13,527 bases of DNA from CAZFPN01 sp044370655 (lineage in GTDB: Bacteria; Pseudomonadota; Alphaproteobacteria; Rickettsiales; Deianiraeaceae), in contig JBILVD010000028.1 in assembly GCA_044370655.1 (NCBI GenBank), forward strand, positions 1 to 13,527. Direction: 5' to 3'. A model generated the notes under the pieces. That model was not told the DNA's origin and did no database searches. It saw nothing but the letters and a program-made list of their open reading frames with translations. The first letter of the stretch is position 1; each line of letters begins with the position of its first letter. Of this stretch, positions 1-7,713 are shown piece by piece. The position numbers and the translations under genes were made by a program.

Positions 1-36
1 GCAGAACTTCAAGATATTCAAAAAGCATTAGAATGA
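1..36 (+). CDS. C-terminal tail of an unidentified protein (partial)
   Basis: Frame 1 is open from the window edge to a TGA at 34-36 and encodes AELQDIQKALE, a charged, helix-forming ending typical of a protein C-terminus. It is too short to identify. In Alphaproteobacteria ftsQ commonly precedes ftsA, but this tail does not look like an FtsQ ending. A competing reading is a minus-strand gene starting with ATG at 28-26 and running off the edge; I cannot exclude it. Confidence 0.3.
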   Translation, partial: AELQDIQKALE

Positions 37-140
37 TAGAACTATCAGTAAAAATGCTATTTAATAAAAAGAAATTGTTTGAGATTTATGAAATATGATT
101 AGGTGTAAAGTCTACTCTTACTTGCCTTACAAAATAAAAC

Positions 141-171
141 TTGACAAACATTTGAAAAAGATTAATAAGAT
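141..171 (+). promoter_or_regulatory. Candidate sigma-70 promoter for the ftsA-like/ftsZ block
   Basis: A perfect -35 hexamer TTGACA lies at 141-146. The best -10 candidate is TAAGAT at 166-171, with a rather long 19-base spacer. A TATATT at 176-181 is a better hexamer but too far away. The purine-rich AAAGGA at 183-188 may be the ribosome binding site for the ATG at 201, although its 12-base spacing is long. The rest of the 37-200 gap shows no other structure that I can support. Confidence 0.4.
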
Positions 172-200
172 TTTATATATTTAAAGGATTTCAAAAAACA

Positions 201-1241
201 ATGATTGGAGATGAATCTTTGGCTGATTTTATAATAAATATATCACGCCACGAAGTCAGTTGCTTTGTTTCTGAAAAGGAGGTTTTTACTTCTCGTTTAG
301 TAAAGTATTTTGATGGAGAAAACCTAGTTGGCATTATTGCAGAAGCAGTTAGAGATGTTATATTTAAAGCGGAAGCTGTTGTTTTGCGTCATTTAGAAAA
401 AGGTATTATACTAACAGACTTCATTGAAATCAAGGCAAATAACATTAAAATTAAGCAATTTAATCAAAGTTTAGTGGGGAAGATAAAAGAGGATGTTGAG
501 GCAAAATTTGGTAGAAAAGTTATATCACTTTTTTACTTAGGAGAGCAAGATAGTTACGATTTAATTCAAGTTTTAAGCACTTCAAAGGAAGATATGCAAA
601 TTATATCCGATGCAATAAACAAAACAGAAATTGAAATTTTAGAGGCAAGACCTACGATACAATTTGTGTCTCGTAAAGTTTTTTTAGACTATCAAAATCC
701 TCATTTTACCTTAATAAAGTTTAATTTTGAATTTTGTGAAGTTGGTAGGATAAAAAATGGCACACTTGTGATGTATAATTTAATATCAGATTTTAGTATA
801 AAAAATCTAACTACTTATTTGAGTGAAAAGTTTTCTTTAGAGCAAGAAGATATTTTGACAGTTTTAACTCATTATTCGTCTCATTCAAAATTTGAAAGAA
901 TGCAGAAGTATTATGAAAGGGAGGATACAGACTTTCACCTAAAAGAATTTATTGAAGAAACAAGAAATTTACTATCTCTTCATTTTGAAGTTAAAGCTAG
1001 CTTAGTTTCCTTAAAACAAGATATTATGAAAAATTTTAATTTAAAATCTGATGTATCATTTTATTTTTTTTATGATTATAAGTTAAAAGGTTTAAATTTG
1101 CATCAATTTTTAAATCAGCCAGAAGAAAACTTTGGCTTGGCAAACCTAGGCAAGTGGGTAAAATGTAAAGAAGGGAAGAAGTTGGCATTTTTTGGAGCTT
1201 TATCTAATCAAGTAAAAAAAATTTTTCATCTAACTTCTTGA
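201..1241 (+). CDS. ftsA: Highly divergent FtsA-like cell-division protein (probable pseudo-ATPase)
   Basis: The 346-residue protein lies directly upstream of ftsZ, where ftsA normally sits, and aligns by eye with the FtsA layout. There is an N-terminal strand-loop-strand (residues 9-24), then the helix NLVGIIAEAVRDVIFKAEAV (41-60), which matches the segment of FtsA before the 1C subdomain. A beta-rich second half starts near 168. The C-terminus (329-346, FFGALSNQVKKIFHLTS) looks like the FtsA membrane-targeting amphipathic helix. FtsA tethers FtsZ to the membrane and recruits the divisome. Oddities: it is shorter than the usual 400-plus residues. The phosphate-1 loop (DIGT type) reads NISR at 13-16. 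The phosphate-2 loop (DIGGGT type) is replaced around 173-188 and has no DxGxG. The adenosine-site TGG is replaced in VSFYFFYDYKLKGL (285-298). ATP binding is therefore unlikely by the classical mode. An unrelated lineage-specific protein remains possible. Confidence 0.6.
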   Translation: MIGDESLADFIINISRHEVSCFVSEKEVFTSRLVKYFDGENLVGIIAEAVRDVIFKAEAVVLRHLEKGIILTDFIEIKANNIKIKQFNQSLVGKIKEDVEAKFGRKVISLFYLGEQDSYDLIQVLSTSKEDMQIISDAINKTEIEILEARPTIQFVSRKVFLDYQNPHFTLIKFNFEFCEVGRIKNGTLVMYNLISDFSIKNLTTYLSEKFSLEQEDILTVLTHYSSHSKFERMQKYYEREDTDFHLKEFIEETRNLLSLHFEVKASLVSLKQDIMKNFNLKSDVSFYFFYDYKLKGLNLHQFLNQPEENFGLANLGKWVKCKEGKKLAFFGALSNQVKKIFHLTS

Positions 1242-1265
1242 AAAGTTAAAAAAATGTATTATTAA
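1238..1265 (+). promoter_or_regulatory. Possible weak promoter for ftsZ
   Basis: TTGAAA at 1238-1243 overlaps the stop of the preceding gene and is followed after 16 bases by TATTAA at 1260-1265. A TATAGT at 1271-1276 is an alternative -10 that would give an almost leaderless ftsZ message. In a sequence this AT-rich such matches arise by chance, so support is weak. Confidence 0.22.
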
Positions 1266-1285
1266 GAATTTATAGTTTTTATTTT

Positions 1286-2647
1286 ATGTCATTCAAATTT
1301 GGTAATAGCGGAAGCAGTAATAAGGTTATAGTAACCCCAAAAATTGTTGTAATGGGGATTGGAGGAGCAGGTTGTAACGCAATTAATAATATGATACTTT
1401 CTGGGCTTAAGGGAGTTTACTTTATTGTTGCAAATACTGATGCACAATCTCTTACCACTTCATTATGTGAAAACAGAATACAACTAGGAGCTAACCTAAC
1501 TAGCGGGCTTGGAGCTGGTTCTTCTCCTGAAATTGGTAAAAAGGCTGCGGAAGAGACAATGCATGAAATTGAGGATTATATAAAAGACGCAAATATGCTA
1601 TTTCTAGCCTCTGGAATGGGAGGAGGAACAGGAACAGGTGCAACTCCTGTGATTGCAAAGCTTGCAAAAGAGCTTGGAATATTAACTGTTGGAGTTGTAA
1701 CAAAACCTTTTCATTTTGAACAAAAGAGAAGGCTTGAACTTGCAGATGATGGGCTTGCAGAGCTTGATAGATACTGTGACACACTTATTGTTATTTCTAA
1801 CCAAAAGCTTTTTGGCGTTGCAAACGAAGATACAACATTTGCAGATGCATTTAAAATGGCAGATAATGTTCTTGTTTCAGGTGTAAAATGCATTACAAAT
1901 CTAATTACTAACCCAGGAATAGTGAACCTTGATTTTGCAGATGTAAAATCCGTTATGTCTTCACTTGGTAGAGCTATTATGGGGGAAGGGGAGGCAAGCG
2001 GTGAAAATAGAGCTGTAAGAGCGGCGGAAGAGGCGATTACAAATCCCCTTCTTGAGCATTCTTCAATTGTTGGTGCAAATAGTATATTAATTAACATCAC
2101 GAGTGGGGCGGACATAACTCTATTTGAAGTTAACGACATAATGCAAAGAATAACAAACGAATTAGGCAATGGAGCGGTTTCAAAATTTGGCTCTGTGATA
2201 GACCAAACAATGGAAGGCATTGTAAGGGTTTCAATTGTTGCAACTGGCATAAAAACTGACATAAATTCAAAACCGATAGATTATGAAGCTTCTAAACAAA
2301 ATTCAAAAAAAACAGAAGCAGAAATTAAAACTCAACAAAATGATTTTAGAAAAGAATACCCTCAAAACTTAAGAGCAACACAAAACGATAAGTCTTACAA
2401 AGAAGATAAGATAACCGACGACTTACCAAGCAACACAATTCGCTTTCCTTCAAATAAACCTTTAGAAAATGTTGAAGATGAAATTATTTTTGAAGATGCA
2501 GAAAATAGTAACTTAGGAGTTGATAGCGGAACATTCTTCATTCCTCCTGCCGCTAGAAGAGTTAGTCATATTAAAAATAATAAAGAAGTGAATTATAAGT
2601 CAAACAATAATGGTTTATTCTCAAAAATCTTCAACAAAAAAGACTAA
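1286..2647 (+). CDS. ftsZ: Cell division protein FtsZ
   Basis: This is the tubulin-like GTPase that polymerises into the division ring in the cytoplasm. It is 453 residues long. The N-terminal nucleotide-binding fold has the GIGGAGCNAIN loop (24-34) and the tubulin signature GGGTGTG (112-118). The catalytic T7 loop reads NLDFAD (214-219), so it should be an active GTPase. The globular part ends near residue 325, followed by a charged, N/K/E-rich disordered linker. The conserved C-terminal peptide FIPPAARR (418-425), which binds FtsA and other partners, comes next. Unusually, about 28 further residues follow it and end in a basic amphipathic stretch, NGLFSKIFNKKD. The start ATG has no Shine-Dalgarno sequence, but it gives the expected short N-terminal extension. 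The gene sits 44 bases after the FtsA-like gene and is followed closely by radC, which suggests cotranscription. Confidence 0.97.
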   Translation: MSFKFGNSGSSNKVIVTPKIVVMGIGGAGCNAINNMILSGLKGVYFIVANTDAQSLTTSLCENRIQLGANLTSGLGAGSSPEIGKKAAEETMHEIEDYIKDANMLFLASGMGGGTGTGATPVIAKLAKELGILTVGVVTKPFHFEQKRRLELADDGLAELDRYCDTLIVISNQKLFGVANEDTTFADAFKMADNVLVSGVKCITNLITNPGIVNLDFADVKSVMSSLGRAIMGEGEASGENRAVRAAEEAITNPLLEHSSIVGANSILINITSGADITLFEVNDIMQRITNELGNGAVSKFGSVIDQTMEGIVRVSIVATGIKTDINSKPIDYEASKQNSKKTEAEIKTQQNDFRKEYPQNLRATQNDKSYKEDKITDDLPSNTIRFPSNKPLENVEDEIIFEDAENSNLGVDSGTFFIPPAARRVSHIKNNKEVNYKSNNNGLFSKIFNKKD

Positions 2648-2648
2648 A

Positions 2649-3359
2649 ATGCCATTGGAAGATTTTGAAATCAAAAAAATAAAAGATGGAAAAATGGGGC
2701 ACAGAGCTAGAGTTAGAGATAAATTCAATAGACAGGATATATCAAAATTCACAAATATAGACTTAATAGAAGCATTACTCTTTTTTTGCAACCCAAGGAG
2801 GGACGTCCGCCCTGAGGCAAAAACTTTAGACAAAATTTCTTGCGGTAGTATGTTAAAATTCTTATTTTTAAAAGAGGAAGATATAAAATCAAATGATATA
2901 AAATATATATGCGATAACCTAATTTTTTTAAATAAGATTATTCTTGAAATATCCGCACGCTTTTTTAAAGACAAGATTGAAGAATTTACTTTCAAGAACA
3001 CTGATCAAGTTAAAGACTACCTAATTGCAAGAGCGGGGTTTTTGTCTAAGGAGGAATTAAGAGTTTTGTTTTTAAATTCAAAAAATAAATTGATTGATGA
3101 TGATGTTGTTTCAAAAGGTACGATAAATGAAATTGCACTTTATGTTAGAGAAGTTGTTGTTCTTGCACTTAAAAAGACGGCAGTTTCTATTATTATATCA
3201 CACAATCATCCATCTGGAGATGCTCTGCCTTCAAAAAACGACATCAAAGCAACATATGACTTAAAGCAAGCTCTAGGATCTGTTTCAATAGTTTTGCAAG
3301 ACCATATAATAACAAGTGGTAATAATTATTTTTCATTTAAACAAGAGGGATTATTATGA
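2649..3359 (+). CDS. radC: RadC family JAB/MPN-domain protein
   Basis: The 236-residue protein has the RadC architecture. The N-terminus carries MGHRARVRDKF (16-26) and the helical segment DLIEALLFFCNPRRDVRPEAK (38-58). The C-terminal metalloprotease-like JAB domain contains KEELRVLFLN (135-143) and the metal-binding signature SHNHPSGDALPSKND (184-198), with His185, His187 and Asp198 as ligands. RadC proteins were once linked to DNA repair; their biochemical role is still unsettled. I chose the ATG at 2649, one base after the ftsZ stop, because it avoids overlap and gives a normal family length. An in-frame ATG at 2610 would add 13 residues and overlap ftsZ by 38 bases. Neither start has a strong ribosome binding site. 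The stop overlaps the next gene as ATGA, which implies translational coupling. Confidence 0.93.
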   Translation: MPLEDFEIKKIKDGKMGHRARVRDKFNRQDISKFTNIDLIEALLFFCNPRRDVRPEAKTLDKISCGSMLKFLFLKEEDIKSNDIKYICDNLIFLNKIILEISARFFKDKIEEFTFKNTDQVKDYLIARAGFLSKEELRVLFLNSKNKLIDDDVVSKGTINEIALYVREVVVLALKKTAVSIIISHNHPSGDALPSKNDIKATYDLKQALGSVSIVLQDHIITSGNNYFSFKQEGLL

Positions 3360-6016
3360 TTAACATTAAAGATAAATTAAAAGTAGTTGGGGTTATAATT
3401 TTTGCCATAATAATACTATCCTTAGGAGTTATGGGGGTTATTAATATTTTTGGAGGTGTTGGAGTTTCTACTCAAAAGTTGACTAAAAATTTGGACGGCT
3501 TAAATGGAGGTAAGTTTGAAATTGGGCGTGTTAAAATGAAATTTGGTATTCAATCTTCAATAAACACAAATAATGTTTTCGCTTTAAAGGAAAAAAGTTT
3601 TGAATTAAAAGCGAATGAAATTTCCCTTAAAAAGTCTATTTTTAGTAATAATATTTCTGGTCTTGAGGTAAAAAATTCCACGATTGTATTGTATATACAA
3701 GAAGATGGCACTTTTAAAGACGCCTTATTCCAATTAAAAAAAATCTTTACTGGTGAGGATACTAAAGAAAAACATATAAAAAATATATTCCTTGAAAATG
3801 TCACTTTGATTATAACTAAGCTTCAGTCTAACACAAAAACTATAATTAATAACTTTACGGGTAATGTAGAAAATGAAGATGATGAAATTGTAGTTAAAGG
3901 TGATTTTGATTTAGGATTAAATTCTTATAAAATAAAGGGATTTTTGAGGAATGAAAACCGTGATTTAGAGTTAAAGCTAGAAAGTGAAAACCTTATTTTT
4001 AAGACTATTATGGAAAATAACTCAGGGAAGACCTCATTTAGCATTAATAATATAACTAAATTTTTAAATGAAATAACGCCAGATACAATCAACTTCAATC
4101 TAGGAAGCTTTGATGGAATGAAAAACTCATTATATTTTGAAAGTGAAATAAAATACAACGATGTGAGAAAAAATCTTGAATTCTCAAATTCTAAACTTCA
4201 GCTTTTTGGTGGCAAGGAAGAGAATGTTTTAATAGAAAATTTAAGTAATGATAAATACAAAATTACTTTAGATATTGATGAATTAAACATTGTTAAAGGT
4301 GAGCAAAAAGAAAATGATTTTTTAATAAACGACTCTAAAACTCCCATGCTTCAATTTAGCAACTTCTTTCCTCAAATATTTATTAACTTGGAAGCTAAAG
4401 TAAAGACCATTAACTTACAAGACTTAAAAGAAACAAAAACAATAAATGATTTGAACACTTCCTTTAATTTAGGTTATGGAAAAATTGAAGCTTTGATGAG
4501 CTTTCAAATTGAAGATAGAATACACCTTAAGTCTGAAGCTATGGTGCAAAACTACGAAACTGCAAATAGAAAAGGGGTTTTGAATATTCAACTAGAAGGT
4601 AAGAAGATTGATTTAACGAATTTTAAAATAATGAAATTTGGGGAGTATAAAGGTGAAAAGGAGCAAGACTTCAAGCTAGATTTAAGTTTTATTATAGCTG
4701 GAGATAAAGGCATTGTTGAAATTATCTCCTTAAATTCAAATGAGATTAAATTAGAAAATTCAAGGCTGGAATTTGATTTATATTTAAAAGATAGAGACTA
4801 TATACTAGATTTAAACTTTGACACTCTAGACACAAGTAAAATTAAATTAAATTTGCCTAGCGGTTTAACTCAAGCAAATTCAGACTTATTTAAAACCTTG
4901 TTTAACTATTTAAAATTTAAGGATTTTTCTTACATAAATCTCTATTGCAATAATTGCTTAATTGGGGAAGAAAGTTATACAACTGCAATAAAAACTAATA
5001 TAACAAGAGGTAAAATTGAACTTGAAGAATTTTACTTAATAAACTCTAAAATTGAACTTGGAGTTACTGCTATATTAGACATAAGAAACCCTCAAAATAA
5101 CACGGCAAATCTTGCTATTGAAGTTTTAAAATGGGAGGACTTTAAGTTTGAAAATTTTATTAATATAGACAAAATCTTTACCAACTTTCAAGATTTTAAA
5201 TTTCCATCACTGGAAGACTTTAATGGGTCTCTTTCAATTTATGCACAGGGAATTAAGAATGAGTTTAATAATCTTAACTTTGTTGACTTAAAATGGAGGC
5301 TTTCTTCTGGGTTTTTAAAGCAAACTTCATCTAGAATGACTTTAAATCAAATTTCCCAAGAAGATTCTTTCATTTTAGATGCAAACTTAAAATATGCAGA
5401 GCCAAGCATTAACCTGAAAATGGTTTTGCCTTTGGTTGAATTGAGAGGAATTTTGACGCTTCTATTAAACAAAACAAAATTTGATGATATAAAAGGGGGA
5501 GTTGCAATTGCTGTAGGGCTTCAAACTAGAGGCTTTCTTTTAAAAGATTTAATTAACAATGCAAACGTTAGCTTTGAAGCAAAAGGTAGCAATATTGAAG
5601 TTAGAAAATTTGGCATAGATGAAATAGCAAAAACACTTACAAACGCTAACCTTAGTTTTAAAAAAATAACAAATTCTGAAATTCAACAAAAAATAAATGA
5701 AAAAGGCGTATTCGGACTAAGTGGAAAAATTAATTTTGCAAATAATGAATTCTATATTGAAAGTTTAGAGCTAAAATCTCCTCTTTCTTCTAGCTTATTT
5801 GTAGGCAAATTAATTCTACAGCCAGAAAAAAAGTTTGCACTACAACTGCTTGGAAAAACGGCAACAATAGGAGCGGATTTGAATAAAAAACTAAATGGAG
5901 TTATGCCAGTTTATTTAACCTGCGCTATTGCAAATAATGGAGATGAATTTGAGACAAAATTTGATTTCACTCAAGTAAATAAATATTCCGAGGCTAGAAG
6001 AGTGTTGTTTAAGTAG
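3356..6016 (+). CDS. AsmA-like inner-membrane-anchored envelope protein
   Basis: This 886-residue protein begins with a single membrane helix (about residues 9-32, VVGVIIFAIIILSLGVMGVI). The rest is a very long, polar, beta-strand-rich region rich in Lys, Asn, Glu and Ile, presumably periplasmic. The C-terminal part (about 690-886) has an AsmA-like pattern: GIDEIAKTLTNANLSFKKI, then a GVFGLSGKINFANNEFYI segment, then LGKTATIGADLNKKLNG. AsmA/TamB-type proteins form long beta-grooves that are thought to carry phospholipids between the inner and outer membranes and affect outer-membrane assembly. The family assignment rests on overall architecture and the C-terminal pattern rather than a catalytic motif. 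It overlaps radC by four bases and ends 14 bases from the convergent permease gene, leaving no room for a hairpin terminator. Confidence 0.7.
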   Translation: MINIKDKLKVVGVIIFAIIILSLGVMGVINIFGGVGVSTQKLTKNLDGLNGGKFEIGRVKMKFGIQSSINTNNVFALKEKSFELKANEISLKKSIFSNNISGLEVKNSTIVLYIQEDGTFKDALFQLKKIFTGEDTKEKHIKNIFLENVTLIITKLQSNTKTIINNFTGNVENEDDEIVVKGDFDLGLNSYKIKGFLRNENRDLELKLESENLIFKTIMENNSGKTSFSINNITKFLNEITPDTINFNLGSFDGMKNSLYFESEIKYNDVRKNLEFSNSKLQLFGGKEENVLIENLSNDKYKITLDIDELNIVKGEQKENDFLINDSKTPMLQFSNFFPQIFINLEAKVKTINLQDLKETKTINDLNTSFNLGYGKIEALMSFQIEDRIHLKSEAMVQNYETANRKGVLNIQLEGKKIDLTNFKIMKFGEYKGEKEQDFKLDLSFIIAGDKGIVEIISLNSNEIKLENSRLEFDLYLKDRDYILDLNFDTLDTSKIKLNLPSGLTQANSDLFKTLFNYLKFKDFSYINLYCNNCLIGEESYTTAIKTNITRGKIELEEFYLINSKIELGVTAILDIRNPQNNTANLAIEVLKWEDFKFENFINIDKIFTNFQDFKFPSLEDFNGSLSIYAQGIKNEFNNLNFVDLKWRLSSGFLKQTSSRMTLNQISQEDSFILDANLKYAEPSINLKMVLPLVELRGILTLLLNKTKFDDIKGGVAIAVGLQTRGFLLKDLINNANVSFEAKGSNIEVRKFGIDEIAKTLTNANLSFKKITNSEIQQKINEKGVFGLSGKINFANNEFYIESLELKSPLSSSLFVGKLILQPEKKFALQLLGKTATIGADLNKKLNGVMPVYLTCAIANNGDEFETKFDFTQVNKYSEARRVLFK

Positions 6017-6030
6017 TTTGTTTAGCACTC

Positions 6031-7266
6031 CTACTCCCATCTTAAAGCTTCAATAGGTTTTGTTTTAACCGCTTTTAAAGCAGGAATAATGATTGCAATA
6101 AAGCATAGTGTAAGGCTTAGAAATATAACTTGAAGAATTACATTAATTTCAAGATGGGAAGGGATGTAAGATAAAAAATAATAAGCTCCATCAAAAATTT
6201 TGGTATTTAAAACCAACTCTAACCAATTTTTTATAGCTTCTAATTTTAAAACAAAAATTCCTCCAAGCATCACTCCCAAAAAAATTGCTGGAATTAAGGT
6301 AAAAATACCAACTTGAAAAAACGTAAAAATAACTTGCCTTTTGCTAAACCCCATCGTTTGAAGAACTGCTATCGTCTTGCTTTTTTGCATGACAAGAGAA
6401 GATAAGGAAGAAAAAATAATGAAGCTTGCAAGCAGTAGAAACATTGATAAAATAAAGAACATAACGGATTTTTGAAGTGCTATAGCGTTGATAAATCCTC
6501 TATTTTCATTTTGCCAGTCTGTCATTCTTATATTTTGATTAAAACTAGAGGATATTTTTTGTTTTGTTAAATCTAAATTATTAGGGTTTGAAACGATGAT
6601 TTCTAAATAATCTGCTCCATTTTTTCCAAAAAATTCTATTGCATCTTTTAAATTTAAGAATGCAAAAGAATTGTCATAAAAGTGCATTCCTACATCAAAA
6701 ATTCCACTTACTTTAAAGGTTTTGTGAATTGGTATGCTTCCAAATGGAGTTTTTCTAAATTGCGGTGAAATAATGTTGACATTATCTCCCACTGAGAGCC
6801 CTAAATTAAAGGCAAGCTCTTTACCTAGAACAATTCCGCCTTTAAAACTTCCAATTAGCCCGCTTTTTAGCAATTCCCGAGAGTAGAAACCTTCTTCCTC
6901 CATAGCATTTATAATTACTCCTTGCATTCTTTTTCCTGAAGTATCAGAAGCAATAACCTCCCCCGAAAGCCCACCAGAAGCATTAACAATGCCCTCCTTT
7001 GGAAGCTTGAGCTTTTTTGAGCTATAGTCCTCAAATTGCTCTATTTTGTAATTACTATCAAGAAAATAGACTTTTATGTGAGGTCTCAAACCTAAAATAT
7101 TTTTTTGAAACTCCTGTTTAAACCCCTCCATGACGGATATTGTAGAAATTAAGGCGAAGACGCTTATAAAAATTCCAAAAAATGATGTTAAAAATGAAAG
7201 AGATGGTAATGAGGGGTATTTTTTACTTTTTATAAATTTTACTGCAATAAAAGAAGAAGCAAGCAT
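6031..7266 (-). CDS. lolC: LolC/LolE-type lipoprotein-releasing ABC permease
   Basis: The 411-residue protein has the layout of the inner-membrane subunits that, with the ATPase LolD, extract outer-membrane lipoproteins and pass them to LolA. TM1 lies at about 25-46 and runs into the family signature SVMEGFKQEFQKNILGLRPH (44-63). A periplasmic domain (about 60-260) contains LGKELAFNLGLSVGDNVNII (147-166). Three C-terminal helices lie near 266-292, 312-340 and 376-398. The cytoplasmic coupling segment KTIAVLQTMGFSKRQ (297-311) contacts the ATPase, and the ending KTKPIEALRWE is typical of FtsX-family permeases. No lolD lies in the window. Many Alphaproteobacteria use one such permease rather than a LolC/LolE pair, so symbols lolC and lolE are interchangeable here. 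It diverges from the 7330 operon. Confidence 0.92.
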   Translation of the reverse strand: MLASSFIAVKFIKSKKYPSLPSLSFLTSFFGIFISVFALISTISVMEGFKQEFQKNILGLRPHIKVYFLDSNYKIEQFEDYSSKKLKLPKEGIVNASGGLSGEVIASDTSGKRMQGVIINAMEEEGFYSRELLKSGLIGSFKGGIVLGKELAFNLGLSVGDNVNIISPQFRKTPFGSIPIHKTFKVSGIFDVGMHFYDNSFAFLNLKDAIEFFGKNGADYLEIIVSNPNNLDLTKQKISSSFNQNIRMTDWQNENRGFINAIALQKSVMFFILSMFLLLASFIIFSSLSSLVMQKSKTIAVLQTMGFSKRQVIFTFFQVGIFTLIPAIFLGVMLGGIFVLKLEAIKNWLELVLNTKIFDGAYYFLSYIPSHLEINVILQVIFLSLTLCFIAIIIPALKAVKTKPIEALRWE

Positions 7267-7288
7267 ATTTTTAATTGACTTATAAATT

Positions 7289-7317
7289 TTTCTATTTATT
7301 AAGGTTAGTAATATAAT
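7289..7317 (+). promoter_or_regulatory. Candidate promoter with perfect TATAAT, near-leaderless
   Basis: A perfect TATAAT lies at 7312-7317, preceded after 17 bases by a weak -35 TTTCTA at 7289-7294. Transcription would begin near 7323-7325, only 5-7 bases before the ATG at 7330, and there is no Shine-Dalgarno sequence there. This suggests leaderless or near-leaderless translation of the operon. A TTGACT at 7275-7280 is too far upstream to pair with this -10. Confidence 0.4.
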
Positions 7318-7329
7318 TTTGCAAGTTTT

Positions 7330-7713
7330 ATGTTTAAAATTTTAACCATTTTGCTTGTTGCATTTAATTTAAGTTTTGCACAAGGTATTTTTAAAAGATT
7401 TGATATTGTTGAAATAAACTCTGAATTTCAAGATGATAAAAATAAACGAAGAAATGTCAAATATGGCGTTGTAATTTCTGGGGAGGTTTATAACGGAGCA
7501 AGTAAGTATGTTGTAGTTGTTCCAATGACGCAAAAAAAGAAAGACTACAAAGGTGCATTTGTCTACAATGTTAAGCATCTCACTAGAGAATATCATATTT
7601 TTATAGATAAGCCTAGAAATGTTGAAAAATCTCGTATTTCAAAGTCAAGTATATCTCTAAAAGAGAGTGAAAAAAATGATATTTCAAAGAAGTTTAACGA
7701 TGTTTTAAATTAA
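7330..7713 (+). CDS. PemK/MazF-like domain protein with N-terminal signal peptide
   Basis: The 127-residue protein starts with a clear export signal: Lys3, a hydrophobic core, then LSFA (14-17) as a likely signal-peptidase site. The mature part follows the PemK/MazF order. KRFDIVEIN (22-30) matches the opening strand. KYGVVISGEVYN (44-55) matches the family's RPVVVIS-plus-FN segment. VVVVPMT (61-67) matches VVVPVT. IDKPRNVEKSRI (92-103) matches the DQ.RTVDKSR motif. PemK/MazF proteins are usually cytoplasmic endoribonuclease toxins paired with an antitoxin gene just upstream. Here the upstream neighbour is the divergent permease gene, with no antitoxin. The conserved Arg of RPVV appears as Lys44, while Thr67 is kept. 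No internal ATG would remove the signal. An exported, repurposed family member is likely; RNase activity is doubtful. It overlaps the next gene by one base (TAATG). Confidence 0.7.
   Translation: MFKILTILLVAFNLSFAQGIFKRFDIVEINSEFQDDKNKRRNVKYGVVISGEVYNGASKYVVVVPMTQKKKDYKGAFVYNVKHLTREYHIFIDKPRNVEKSRISKSSISLKESEKNDISKKFNDVLN

Noticed and set aside
33..98. A 21-codon reading frame (MIELSVKMLFNKKKLF...) whose ATG overlaps the upstream TGA as ATGA.
   Set aside because: It is very short and Lys/Phe-rich as expected from random AT-rich sequence, with no ribosome binding site or recognisable motif.
1711..2262. A 183-codon open frame on the minus strand inside ftsZ.
   Set aside because: It lies entirely antisense to the strongly conserved FtsZ coding region and has no recognisable domain; it is a shadow of that gene's codon pattern.
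6017..6030. The short gap between the convergent AsmA-like and permease genes was examined for a bidirectional terminator.
   Set aside because: Only 14 bases are available and no inverted repeat is visible.
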